From Anaerolineales bacterium (GTDB lineage Bacteria; Chloroflexota; Anaerolineae; 4572-78; J111), in NCBI GenBank assembly GCA_020634855.1, contig JACKAU010000006.1:248001-312000 (forward strand): DNA of 64,000 nt, read 5' to 3'. The notes under the pieces were generated by a model. It ran no database searches, had not been told where the DNA came from, and was given only the letters and a program-made list of their open reading frames with translations. Position 1 is the first letter of the stretch; the number at the start of each line of letters is the position of its first letter. The position numbers were made by a program, and so were the translations under genes. Below, piece by piece: positions 38,016 to 45,979 of this stretch.

Positions 38016-39314
38016 ATGGAAGAGACAAAGCAAGCTCAAGTAAAGTTGAACCGCAAAACCATTCCGATCCTGGTGATCATTTTGGGGCTGATGCAGTTGG
38101 CCTTTCCTTATAAAGGCTGGATGATTTTGCTGGTTGGGTTAGGGGGCGCGTGGGCCGTCGGCTATCTGTGGGCGCAGATTTTGGCCCGCCAGCTCATATT
38201 TCGGCGCGAAGTCCGTTTTGGTTGGGCGCACGTGGGCGACCGGTTAGAGGAACGCTTCACGCTGGCCAATACCGGATTTGTACCCGCCCTCTGGGTGGAA
38301 ATCATCGATCACACCACTATGCCTGGGTACACCGCCAACCTGGTGACTGCCGTTGGCGGCGACAGCCAGAATAGCTGGCAGACCAACGGCGTCTGTACGC
38401 GCCGGGGCATCTTTACGCTCGGTCCAACCACGCTGCACACCGGCGACCCGTTTGGTCTCTACAGTGTGACGCTTTCCTACCCCAACTCGGCCACGTTGAC
38501 GGTCACCCCCCCCATTGTTCACCTGCCGACTATTGAAGTCGCGCCGGGCGGGCGGGCCGGCGAAGGGCGACCGCGCCCCAACATGTTCGAGCGGACGGTT
38601 AGCGCGGCCGGTATCCGCGACTACGTACCCGGCGATAGTTACCGGTGGATTCATTGGCCCAGCAGCGCCCGCCGGGGGTCGCTTTACGTTCGCCAGTTCG
38701 ACAGCATGCCTTCCGGCGATTGGTGGATTTTTGTCGATCTCGACCGGCAGGTGCAGGCGGGGCAGGGTTCTGCCGCAACCGAGGAGCATGCGGTCATTCT
38801 GGCTGCGTCGCTGGCCGACCGAGGCTTGCGGCTAGGGCGCTCGGTGGGGTTGGTGGCTCAGGGTCAGGAACTCATTTGGCTGCCGCCTCGGAGCGGCGAC
38901 GCCCAACGGCAGGAGATTCTGCGCGCTCTAGCTCAGGCTAAGACAGGCTCACACCCGTTGGCCGAACTGCTCTCCGGCACTCACCCCGGTACGGCCCGGA
39001 CCAGTAGTTTGATCATTATCACCGCTGCTATGGGGTCCGCCTGGCTTGAAGCGCTATTTCCACTGCTCAAACGAGGGGCCGTCGCCACGGTGCTGCTGCT
39101 CGATCCGGTCTCGTTCGGGGCGTCAGTCTCGGCGGACGGCCTCCAAACGCTGCTGACAAACATGGGCGTCACCCATTACTTGATCACCAAAGATCTGCTC
39201 GACCGGCCGGAAGCGCGACCCGGCCAGCAGGGGCAGTGGCAATGGCGCGTCTCGCCGTTCGGCCGGGCGGTGTTGGTCAATAAGCAGGATTTGCAGTGGA
39301 AGGTGTTGGGATAA
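38016..39314 (+). CDS. DUF58 domain-containing protein
   Basis: 432 residues from ATG 38016. Two N-terminal TM helices (about 18-62), a beta-rich middle segment (LEERFTLANTGFVPALWVEI..., TRRGIFTLGPTTLHTGDPFGLYSVT) and the DUF58 signature about residue 205 (GIRDYVPGDSYRWIHWPSSARRGSLYVRQFD). The following part resembles a von Willebrand A fold (WWIFVDLDRQV). DUF58 proteins usually work with a MoxR ATPase and a TgpA-type transglutaminase. The transglutaminase follows at 39483; no MoxR is in the window. Confidence 0.92.
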   Translation: MEETKQAQVKLNRKTIPILVIILGLMQLAFPYKGWMILLVGLGGAWAVGYLWAQILARQLIFRREVRFGWAHVGDRLEERFTLANTGFVPALWVEIIDHTTMPGYTANLVTAVGGDSQNSWQTNGVCTRRGIFTLGPTTLHTGDPFGLYSVTLSYPNSATLTVTPPIVHLPTIEVAPGGRAGEGRPRPNMFERTVSAAGIRDYVPGDSYRWIHWPSSARRGSLYVRQFDSMPSGDWWIFVDLDRQVQAGQGSAATEEHAVILAASLADRGLRLGRSVGLVAQGQELIWLPPRSGDAQRQEILRALAQAKTGSHPLAELLSGTHPGTARTSSLIIITAAMGSAWLEALFPLLKRGAVATVLLLDPVSFGASVSADGLQTLLTNMGVTHYLITKDLLDRPEARPGQQGQWQWRVSPFGRAVLVNKQDLQWKVLG

Positions 39315-39350
39315 GACAGCATCTGGAGATAAAGGCCGGGAGCATTAAAA

Positions 39351-39445
39351 GATTGGTCAGTTTTCGCTATCTGGTCGAGAAAGCGGCTCAAATGGGCAGT
39401 CTACTTTGGTGGTAATACCATCTCGGTAAGGAAACTGGACCAATC
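39351..39445 (+). promoter_or_regulatory. Candidate structured RNA leader motif, copy 2 (upstream of transglutaminase)
   Basis: Outer stem GATTGGTCAGTTT pairs with AAACTGGACCAATC (one bulged G) and inner stem GTCGAG with CTCGGT. Conserved blocks GAGAAAGCGGCTCA, GGTAATACCA and CTCGGTAAGGAAACTG match copy 1. Ends 37 nt before the ATG at 39483, so the stem could affect translation initiation. Confidence 0.6.
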
Positions 39446-39482
39446 TTCGGACTCATTTCTAAATCCGTGAAACCGGTGATCA

Positions 39483-41816
39483 ATGATGATCCTTTTTCGC
39501 CTTATTCGATGGATAATTAAACGACTAGGCTGGTACACCTGCCTGGCCTGGCTGCTGTTGGCCGTAGCCCAAGCCAGCCTGGCCCAAACCTTAGCCGATG
39601 CGATCCGCGAGTTGTCTGTGGGGTTGCTGCTGCCGGCGGCGATGATCGGGCTGCTGGCCGGGTGGAGCTTGGGCGCGGCCAAACGACTGCCGGCCTGGTT
39701 GGGGCTGACCATCCTGACCCTGTTGGGCATCGAACTGGCGTTGGTTCAGGTTGGCCGTTTGGGTCGTTTGTTAGTGGCGATAGGCCAGGACGGGTTGTAT
39801 TTGGGCCGGCAAATTTGGCAGCAGCCGCTGGCGATGCCGCCCGATCTAACGCCGCTAGTCGATAGCGTTATCGAACTTTGGCAGACGGTCAGTGTGTTGG
39901 TCATCCGCCTGGGGGATTGGAGCGCGGCTGTAATCGGGGGCAATCCGGTTTACGACCCGGCGGCGACGGCCCTGCTGTGGAGTTTCGCGCTCTGGAGCCT
40001 AGCGGCCTGGGCGGCCTGGGCGCTTCGCCGGATGGAGCGGCCTCTCTTGGCCATAACCCCGGCCGGCGCGTTTCTGGCCATCACGCTGGCCTACTATCCC
40101 AAAGATATCTCGGGGCTGTACGTCATGGTGGGGGCAGCGCTTTTGTTGGTCGGATTTACCCAATTTCGGGTTCGAGAACAAAGCTGGCAGGCCGGCGGGA
40201 TTGATTACGCCGATGAGATCCGGCCGGAGGCGGCTATAGCCATCGTAATTATTACCGTATCCCTCGTGGCCGTGGCCAGTTTAACCCCCTCGCTTTCGAT
40301 CTGGCAAGTGGCTCGTTGGTTTACCACCTCGACGCGCTTAAGCCAGCCGCTGGCCGAGTCGTTGGGCGTCCGTCAGGTGTTGAAGCCGGCGGTCAATGCG
40401 CTGGCCCCCTTTCGCAGCCCCGGTTTACCGCGAGGTCATTTACTAGGGTCCGGCCCGGAACTATCCGAGCAGGTGGCGCTCACGATCCGGGTTGACGAAT
40501 CGACCACCCTAGAGACGGTTCCTCGCTACAAATGGCGTAGCCTGACCTACGACCGCTACACCGGCCGCGGCTGGCGAGCCGGTACAACCCAAGCCTTCAC
40601 CTACGAAGCCGGTCAACCGGCCATCGATCCCATTCCGCCCAATCGCCGCCGCTTGCAGCAAACGGTGCAAACCATCCGGCCGCAGGGCGATCAAGTTTAC
40701 ATGGCCGGCGATGTGCTGACGGTAAACCAACCTTACCAGATCGAATGGCGCGGGCCGGGAGACGCGTTCGGTATCGTCACCGAGGCGGACAGCTACCAGG
40801 TTGACTCGCTGGTCAGCACGGCCGATGCAACGGCGCTGCGCTCGGCCGGAACCGATTATCCCGACTGGATCAAACGCCGTTACATTAGTCTGCCGGACCA
40901 AGTCCCGGAACGCGTATTGACCCTGGCCCGCGATTTAACCGTCAATGCCCGGACGCCTTATGATCGGGCCAAAGCCATCGAAACTTACCTTAGACAGTTT
41001 CCCTATACGCTCGATCTGCCTGAACCGCCGCGCCGGCGCGACATGGTCGATTACTTCCTGTTCGACTTGCAGCGGGGTTACTGCGACTACTACGCCAGCG
41101 CGATGGTGGTGCTGGCGCGGGGCGCGGGGTTGCCGGCCCGGCTGGCAGTGGGCTACGCCGCCGGCCACTACGACGCCGCGAATGATCAATACATCATCAC
41201 CGAAGCCGACGCCCATTCCTGGCCGGAAATTTACTTCCCCGACTACGGCTGGATCGCCTTCGAACCAACCGCTGCTCAACCGGCCACCGATACGCCGCAG
41301 GCAGCCGATGTACCGGTCGCGGCGGTCAATGCCCCAGAGCGAGAGCCGACGCCATTCATCGCATCCGGCGGGGCCTTCTTGCGGTGGGGCTTATTGATCG
41401 GAAGCGGGCTGGCGTTAATCGTCATTATGGGGTTTTTGTGGCTGGCGGTTGATCGATGGCGGTTGGGACGGCTAGCGCCGACGCCGGCCATCGCCGTTTT
41501 GTTTGACCGCCTGCAAAACCAGAGCCAAGGACTGGCTGTCGCGGCTCAACCGGGCGATACGCCCTTTGAATTTGCAGCGACGCTGGCGCAAACGCTGATC
41601 GGGCTGGCGCCATCGACGCGCTGGTCGCCGGCGCTCATCAACGCGGCTGACGAGGTCAAATGGTTAACGCAATTGTACGTACGCACCATTTACAGCGCTC
41701 ACCCCCCGCAACGCAGCGACCAGACCCAGGCGATTGCCATCTGGCAGCGGCTGCACCGGCGGCTGTGGCTGGCGCGGGTATCGAGGTGGCGGGTCGTTGG
41801 ATGGATAGTTGGGTAG
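39483..41816 (+). CDS. Transglutaminase-like membrane protein (TgpA/DUF3488 type)
   Basis: 777 residues from ATG 39483. Six or so N-terminal TM helices (about 18-250), then an extracytoplasmic domain with the transglutaminase fold. Catalytic triad Cys534 (GYCDYYASAMVVLARGAGLPARLAVGY), His578 (ADAHSWPEI) and Asp587 (FPDYGWIAFEPT). A Pro/Thr linker and a final TM helix (about 640-660, LIGSGLALIVIMGFLWLAV) lead into a C-terminal DUF4129-like cytosolic region. Likely a surface protein cross-linking or protease-like enzyme, acting with the DUF58 protein upstream. A candidate RNA leader lies in between. Confidence 0.93.
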   Translation: MMILFRLIRWIIKRLGWYTCLAWLLLAVAQASLAQTLADAIRELSVGLLLPAAMIGLLAGWSLGAAKRLPAWLGLTILTLLGIELALVQVGRLGRLLVAIGQDGLYLGRQIWQQPLAMPPDLTPLVDSVIELWQTVSVLVIRLGDWSAAVIGGNPVYDPAATALLWSFALWSLAAWAAWALRRMERPLLAITPAGAFLAITLAYYPKDISGLYVMVGAALLLVGFTQFRVREQSWQAGGIDYADEIRPEAAIAIVIITVSLVAVASLTPSLSIWQVARWFTTSTRLSQPLAESLGVRQVLKPAVNALAPFRSPGLPRGHLLGSGPELSEQVALTIRVDESTTLETVPRYKWRSLTYDRYTGRGWRAGTTQAFTYEAGQPAIDPIPPNRRRLQQTVQTIRPQGDQVYMAGDVLTVNQPYQIEWRGPGDAFGIVTEADSYQVDSLVSTADATALRSAGTDYPDWIKRRYISLPDQVPERVLTLARDLTVNARTPYDRAKAIETYLRQFPYTLDLPEPPRRRDMVDYFLFDLQRGYCDYYASAMVVLARGAGLPARLAVGYAAGHYDAANDQYIITEADAHSWPEIYFPDYGWIAFEPTAAQPATDTPQAADVPVAAVNAPEREPTPFIASGGAFLRWGLLIGSGLALIVIMGFLWLAVDRWRLGRLAPTPAIAVLFDRLQNQSQGLAVAAQPGDTPFEFAATLAQTLIGLAPSTRWSPALINAADEVKWLTQLYVRTIYSAHPPQRSDQTQAIAIWQRLHRRLWLARVSRWRVVGWIVG

Positions 41817-41840
41817 TTGGTCGGTTGGTTGGGTGGTTGG

Positions 41841-43091
41841 TTATTGGGGTTCGTCGTCGGAGATGTTGATGGTGGTGGTGATGGGATCGCCGGGGTCGAG
41901 GTTGGTTAAGCCGGAAAGCTCGATGATGACGGTTTCGACAATGGGAAATTCAGGCTCAGAATCATCGACAACGCCCGCCCAAGTGACAGTCGTGCTAATT
42001 GGGCCGACACCGGTGATATCCGGGGCTAACGACTGGACGTTAAAGACGACCAAATAATCTTCGGGCGTGGTGGCGGTGCCGCCGGAAGTGGGGCCGTAGG
42101 TAAAGCTGACATTTTTGCCGGAAGGCCGGTCGAGGGTGATGGTGAGTTGGGGCGTCTCGGCCTCGTTTATAAAATAGTCGGTGGCGTCAAACGCGATCAG
42201 GGGCAGCGGATCATTATCGGTGATTTCCAGTACGGCGGAATTGAGACCAAGGGTCGCATTTTGCGGATTGCTCAAGCTCAGGCCGACCTGTTCCAGATCG
42301 GGATCGTCAACGTTATCATCGACCACCGGAACGTTAAACGTTTGGGTGATCACCCCGACCGGGAAGGTCAAAAGACCGTTGGTGGGGCTGTAATCGTTGG
42401 GGGCAAAGGCGGTGATATTGGTGGTGGTGTAGTTGACGGTGACCGGCTGGCCGGCGGGTTGGTCGAGAATGACGGTAATGATTCCGTCCTGGTCGCCTTC
42501 GGTGACGGCATAGGCGGCCTTGGCAAAAGAGACCGCCGGCAGGGGGGTAGGGGTGAAGGTAGGGGTCGCCGTTGAAGTCGCCGTCGGCGGCGAGTTGTTG
42601 TCGTTGTCATTGTTATCATTGTCGTCATCATCGTCGTCGTTACTGGTATCGGGTGGAGGCGGGGTGGGGGTGGGTGGTATGGGCGTTGAAGTCGGTAGTA
42701 GCGTGGCCGTCGGCAGTGGGGTGAAGGTGGGTAAGGGGGTGGCGGTGGGCAGCGGCGTAGGGCTAGGGACGGGCGAGGCCGTCGCGGTGAGTAGGGGGAT
42801 AGCAACCGGTTTCTGGCCAACAATCGGCTCACCGTTATCGTCGCGATCATCGGAGTCGCCGCCGACCGACGCGCCTTGCGACTGCCCGGACAGCGTCGGC
42901 GTTAAGGTTGGCGTCGGGGTGAGGGTGGCAAAGGGCGTGACCAGTAGCACATCGTTGACGATGTCGTCCAACAGTCCTTTGACGACCACCCGTTGCGGTT
43001 CAGACCGGGTAGGCCAACCCAGACCACAACACAAGGCTGAAATCAGGAATGGGGCTAAAACGGTTATACTAAGATAAAGAAAGCGTCTCAC
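41841..43091 (-). CDS. Secreted protein with Pro/Thr spacer and Calx-beta domains
   Basis: 416 residues from ATG 43091. Signal peptide (about 1-25, LYLSITVLAPFLISALCCG), then a long spacer made of PTPTPT, PLPTATPLPTFTPLPTATLLP and an Asp/Asn run (DDDDDDNDNNDNDNN). Two Calx-beta domains at about 190-295 (AAYAVTEGDQDGIITVILDQPAGQPVTVNYTT) and 300-410 (DATDYFINEAETPQLTITLDRPSG). Calx-beta domains bind Ca2+ and are common in adhesins. Ends without an anchor motif. A GGTTGGTTGG low-complexity run (41803-41850) lies at its 3' end, convergent with the transglutaminase gene. Confidence 0.85.
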   Translation of the reverse strand: MRRFLYLSITVLAPFLISALCCGLGWPTRSEPQRVVVKGLLDDIVNDVLLVTPFATLTPTPTLTPTLSGQSQGASVGGDSDDRDDNGEPIVGQKPVAIPLLTATASPVPSPTPLPTATPLPTFTPLPTATLLPTSTPIPPTPTPPPPDTSNDDDDDDNDNNDNDNNSPPTATSTATPTFTPTPLPAVSFAKAAYAVTEGDQDGIITVILDQPAGQPVTVNYTTTNITAFAPNDYSPTNGLLTFPVGVITQTFNVPVVDDNVDDPDLEQVGLSLSNPQNATLGLNSAVLEITDNDPLPLIAFDATDYFINEAETPQLTITLDRPSGKNVSFTYGPTSGGTATTPEDYLVVFNVQSLAPDITGVGPISTTVTWAGVVDDSEPEFPIVETVIIELSGLTNLDPGDPITTTINISDDEPQ

Positions 43092-43114
43092 AAATCACAT
43101 CTCAGAAAAGATTA

Positions 43115-45844
43115 TTACGGTTCGGTTTTGATGATGACCGGCATATACGTGATTGCGCTTGCCCCAGGGCCGAACAAGGCAAACTCAGTCAAATGACAGA
43201 CGGAAACGGAAAGTCGATTATTGTTCAAGTCGCGCTGGTAGACGGAAACCGGCGAACAGGTCTCGGCCACATCTCGCCAGGATGCGCCGTCGAAGTAGTA
43301 AACTCGCAGTTCACTTTCGTCTTCAATTGCGGCGATGTCGCTGTCATCGTATTCAATGGTCAGGGTAAACGGCTCGATAAAGACATAGTCCGGCAGTGAT
43401 GATCCGGCCGGCTGAGTGAAGGCGTTCAAGGTAAAGCCGTGGCCGGTATCGTCTAGCCCGGTCGGCGGGGAAATGGAAATCGAAACCGGTGAGAAGGCCA
43501 GTTTGATGGTATCGGTCACGGCGCCGGGTGGGACGATAATCTGCGTTGGATGTCGGCGGGCATCGGTGTAGGTCAACGTGCCGCCTAAGCTGGGCGAGAT
43601 GGTGGTTTCGATAATCAAAGGCACAACGGTGACGGCGGCGCTGGCGGTGTTGTTGGCGTCAACGGGATCAGACCCGACGGCGGCGGCGACGGTGGCCGTG
43701 TTAGTCAGCGCGACCGGTTCGGCGAAACCGGTGGCCGAGGTCGCGACAATGGTGATTTGCACCGCAGCCTGAGCGGCCAAGCTACCGATGCCGCAGCTAA
43801 CTGTCCCGCCGGAAATATTGCAATTCCCCTGGCCGGCCGAGGCCGAAGCGATAATCATTTCCGACGGCAGCGGATCGATCACGGTGACGCCAAAGGCGGT
43901 CGCCGGGCCGTTGTTGGTGACGTTCAGGGTGTAAGTCAGCGGATCGCCAACGGTAATCGAGGTGGGCGTGACCCACTTGCTCAGCGACAAATCGGCCACA
44001 GCCGCGCCGACGATGGTCGTAGCCGTATCGCTGTTGTTAGCGGGGTTGGGGTCGAGCGTGCCGGACTCAACCTGGACGGTGTTGACAAAGGTACCGTTGG
44101 CTTGAGGCGTCAACTCAAGGCTGAGATTCATGGCGGCGTTGGCTTGTAACTCGACCACGGTGCAGCTAAAGACCAGGCCGGTCTGGCTACAACTAATTCC
44201 CGCCGCAGCCAGCCGCGGCCGATCAAGCGAACGGGGTGGATCGAAGCGAACGGAATAGCTGATGACCGGAGCCAGTTGAGCGGCCGTCTGAGCGGCGACA
44301 TCCGGCAGAGTATCGGTGATGGTCAAACCGGTGGCGGTATTCGGGCCGTCGTTCGACACCGTGATGTCGTACACAATTTTGTCGCCCAACACCAGCGACT
44401 GAGGGGCGGTTTTAACCACAGCCAGGTCGGCCATAATACCGGCCTCGTACGCGCCAATATCACAGGCAGCGGTGTCGGGGTAGGGTCTCGGCGCGCCACG
44501 CTGGTCGACGGCGACGCCGGCGACGCACTGGCCGGCATCTATCGCGGGGCTGGTGGCGGCCAGACCATGCGTTTTGGTTTTACCGGGAGCGTTGAGTTGG
44601 AGCGGCTCGAGGCCGGGCGTGGCGACGACCACATCGCCAGTATTGGTCAGGCTGCAACTGCTGTCGTCGGCCAGATTATGGCCTTGGGAGGTCATCGAGC
44701 CGCTGCAATTATTGCTGCCCTGGTTGTTGGCAATCAAGCTGTTGCTCAAATTGAGGCTACCCGTATCAAGGTACAGGCCGGCCCCGACCTCAGCAGTATT
44801 GCTGGCGACGGTGGTAAATTTCAGCGTACCGGCTGGCCCATTCTCAAAAAGTCCGCCCCCGGCGTTTACCGCCTGGTTGGTACTGAGAGTACTGTTAAGC
44901 AGGTAGCCGTTTCCGTTGTTGGCAATCCCGCCGCCCGCGTCACCGGCCTGGTTGTGGCTGACGGTGCTGTTGGTCATGGTCAAGACGGCCAGGCTCAAAT
45001 TGGCGATACCGCCGCCGTCGGCCGTCGCCGTGTTGGTGCCGACGGTGCTGTATTCCAACACGAGTTCGCCCTCGTTGACGATACCCCCGCCTAATCCGGC
45101 TGAGTTATTATGGATGAGGCTATTATCCGTTATGGTCAACTGGCCGGCATTGTAAATCGCCCCGCCTTCATTAGAGGTCGTATTGCCGCGCAGTTCCACG
45201 CCTGACAGGGTCAACTGGCCGCTTTCAACCAGAATGCCGCCGCCGTACAAAGCCCGGCTGCTGTAAACCTGGGTGTTGCTGATGACGGCATCGGCGGCGA
45301 CCACGTACAGCCCGCCGCCCGGAAAATCGGAATTGTAGCCGTTGATCATCGTCAAATTTTCGACGCGAACGCCGCTAGTACCGGAAATCACCATAACCCG
45401 GTCGATAGACAAGGCATCAAAAATCGTGGGGGCGGCCACGGGATCGGATACGGCCCAGTTGGTGGTACTGTACCCACCGCGCAGGGTCAACGATTGGCTG
45501 ATGAAGGCGATTTGATAAAAATCGGTAATGGTTTCGACTGTCTCGTTGCAATAGCCGGCCACTTTGACCGTGTTACTGGTGGCCGTCACGGCCTCGATGG
45601 CGGACTGAACCGAGGTGTAAACGGGGCTGTCGGTGAGGCCGTCCGACACGCGGGCGAAGCAGGTCAAGCTTTGTTGTAGGGTCGGGGCTAGAGCGGGAGC
45701 CGGTTTACCCGAAAAACGCGGTGGATCAGAGGGTTTCGACTCGGCGGCCTGGACGGTCATCATCGTCAAAACTAAGAATACCAGGCCGGCACCGGCAGCT
45801 AGGGCGAAGGTTATCGATTGAAGGGGTTTGGTCATCAGGTTCAT
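43115..45844 (-). CDS. Secreted right-handed beta-helix / DUF11 protein
   Basis: 909 residues from ATG 45844. Signal peptide (about 8-33). A right-handed beta-helix of the choice-of-anchor-Q/Pmp type spans about 60-460 (repeats such as GGGIANNGNGYLLNSTLSTNQAVNAGGGL), ending with the family tail DQRGAPRPYPDTAACDIGAYE. Two DUF11 domains lie at about 470-610 and 615-735 (DLAVVKTAPQSLVLGDKIVYDITVSNDGPNTATG; DLSLSKWVTPTSITVGDPLTYTLNVTNNGPATA). A ZU5-like domain follows at about 750-880. The last residues ITYMPVIIKTEP resemble the YLPVVLK-style tails I know from many secreted Chloroflexota proteins and may be a sorting signal. Surface location, unknown ligand. Confidence 0.88.
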   Translation of the reverse strand: MNLMTKPLQSITFALAAGAGLVFLVLTMMTVQAAESKPSDPPRFSGKPAPALAPTLQQSLTCFARVSDGLTDSPVYTSVQSAIEAVTATSNTVKVAGYCNETVETITDFYQIAFISQSLTLRGGYSTTNWAVSDPVAAPTIFDALSIDRVMVISGTSGVRVENLTMINGYNSDFPGGGLYVVAADAVISNTQVYSSRALYGGGILVESGQLTLSGVELRGNTTSNEGGAIYNAGQLTITDNSLIHNNSAGLGGGIVNEGELVLEYSTVGTNTATADGGGIANLSLAVLTMTNSTVSHNQAGDAGGGIANNGNGYLLNSTLSTNQAVNAGGGLFENGPAGTLKFTTVASNTAEVGAGLYLDTGSLNLSNSLIANNQGSNNCSGSMTSQGHNLADDSSCSLTNTGDVVVATPGLEPLQLNAPGKTKTHGLAATSPAIDAGQCVAGVAVDQRGAPRPYPDTAACDIGAYEAGIMADLAVVKTAPQSLVLGDKIVYDITVSNDGPNTATGLTITDTLPDVAAQTAAQLAPVISYSVRFDPPRSLDRPRLAAAGISCSQTGLVFSCTVVELQANAAMNLSLELTPQANGTFVNTVQVESGTLDPNPANNSDTATTIVGAAVADLSLSKWVTPTSITVGDPLTYTLNVTNNGPATAFGVTVIDPLPSEMIIASASAGQGNCNISGGTVSCGIGSLAAQAAVQITIVATSATGFAEPVALTNTATVAAAVGSDPVDANNTASAAVTVVPLIIETTISPSLGGTLTYTDARRHPTQIIVPPGAVTDTIKLAFSPVSISISPPTGLDDTGHGFTLNAFTQPAGSSLPDYVFIEPFTLTIEYDDSDIAAIEDESELRVYYFDGASWRDVAETCSPVSVYQRDLNNNRLSVSVCHLTEFALFGPGASAITYMPVIIKTEP

Positions 45845-45917
45845 GGTCAGGTCAGATAAACATTTATTGGATCAGGGTTAAGGCAAATTCAAGAATTAAA
45901 TTAACCCAAACGTAGTG

Positions 45918-45957
45918 CGTCGTGCGTATTCCGTATCACAATCAGATACGCACGACG
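45918..45957. repeat. 12-bp-arm inverted repeat (CGTCGTGCGTAT)
   Basis: CGTCGTGCGTAT and ATACGCACGACG flank 16 nt. Located between the kinase stop (45980) and the start of the downstream gene (45844). It could act as a transcription terminator for the kinase but lacks a U-run. Confidence 0.6.
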
Positions 45958-45979
45958 TAATAGGCGCATTGGTTAGCCC

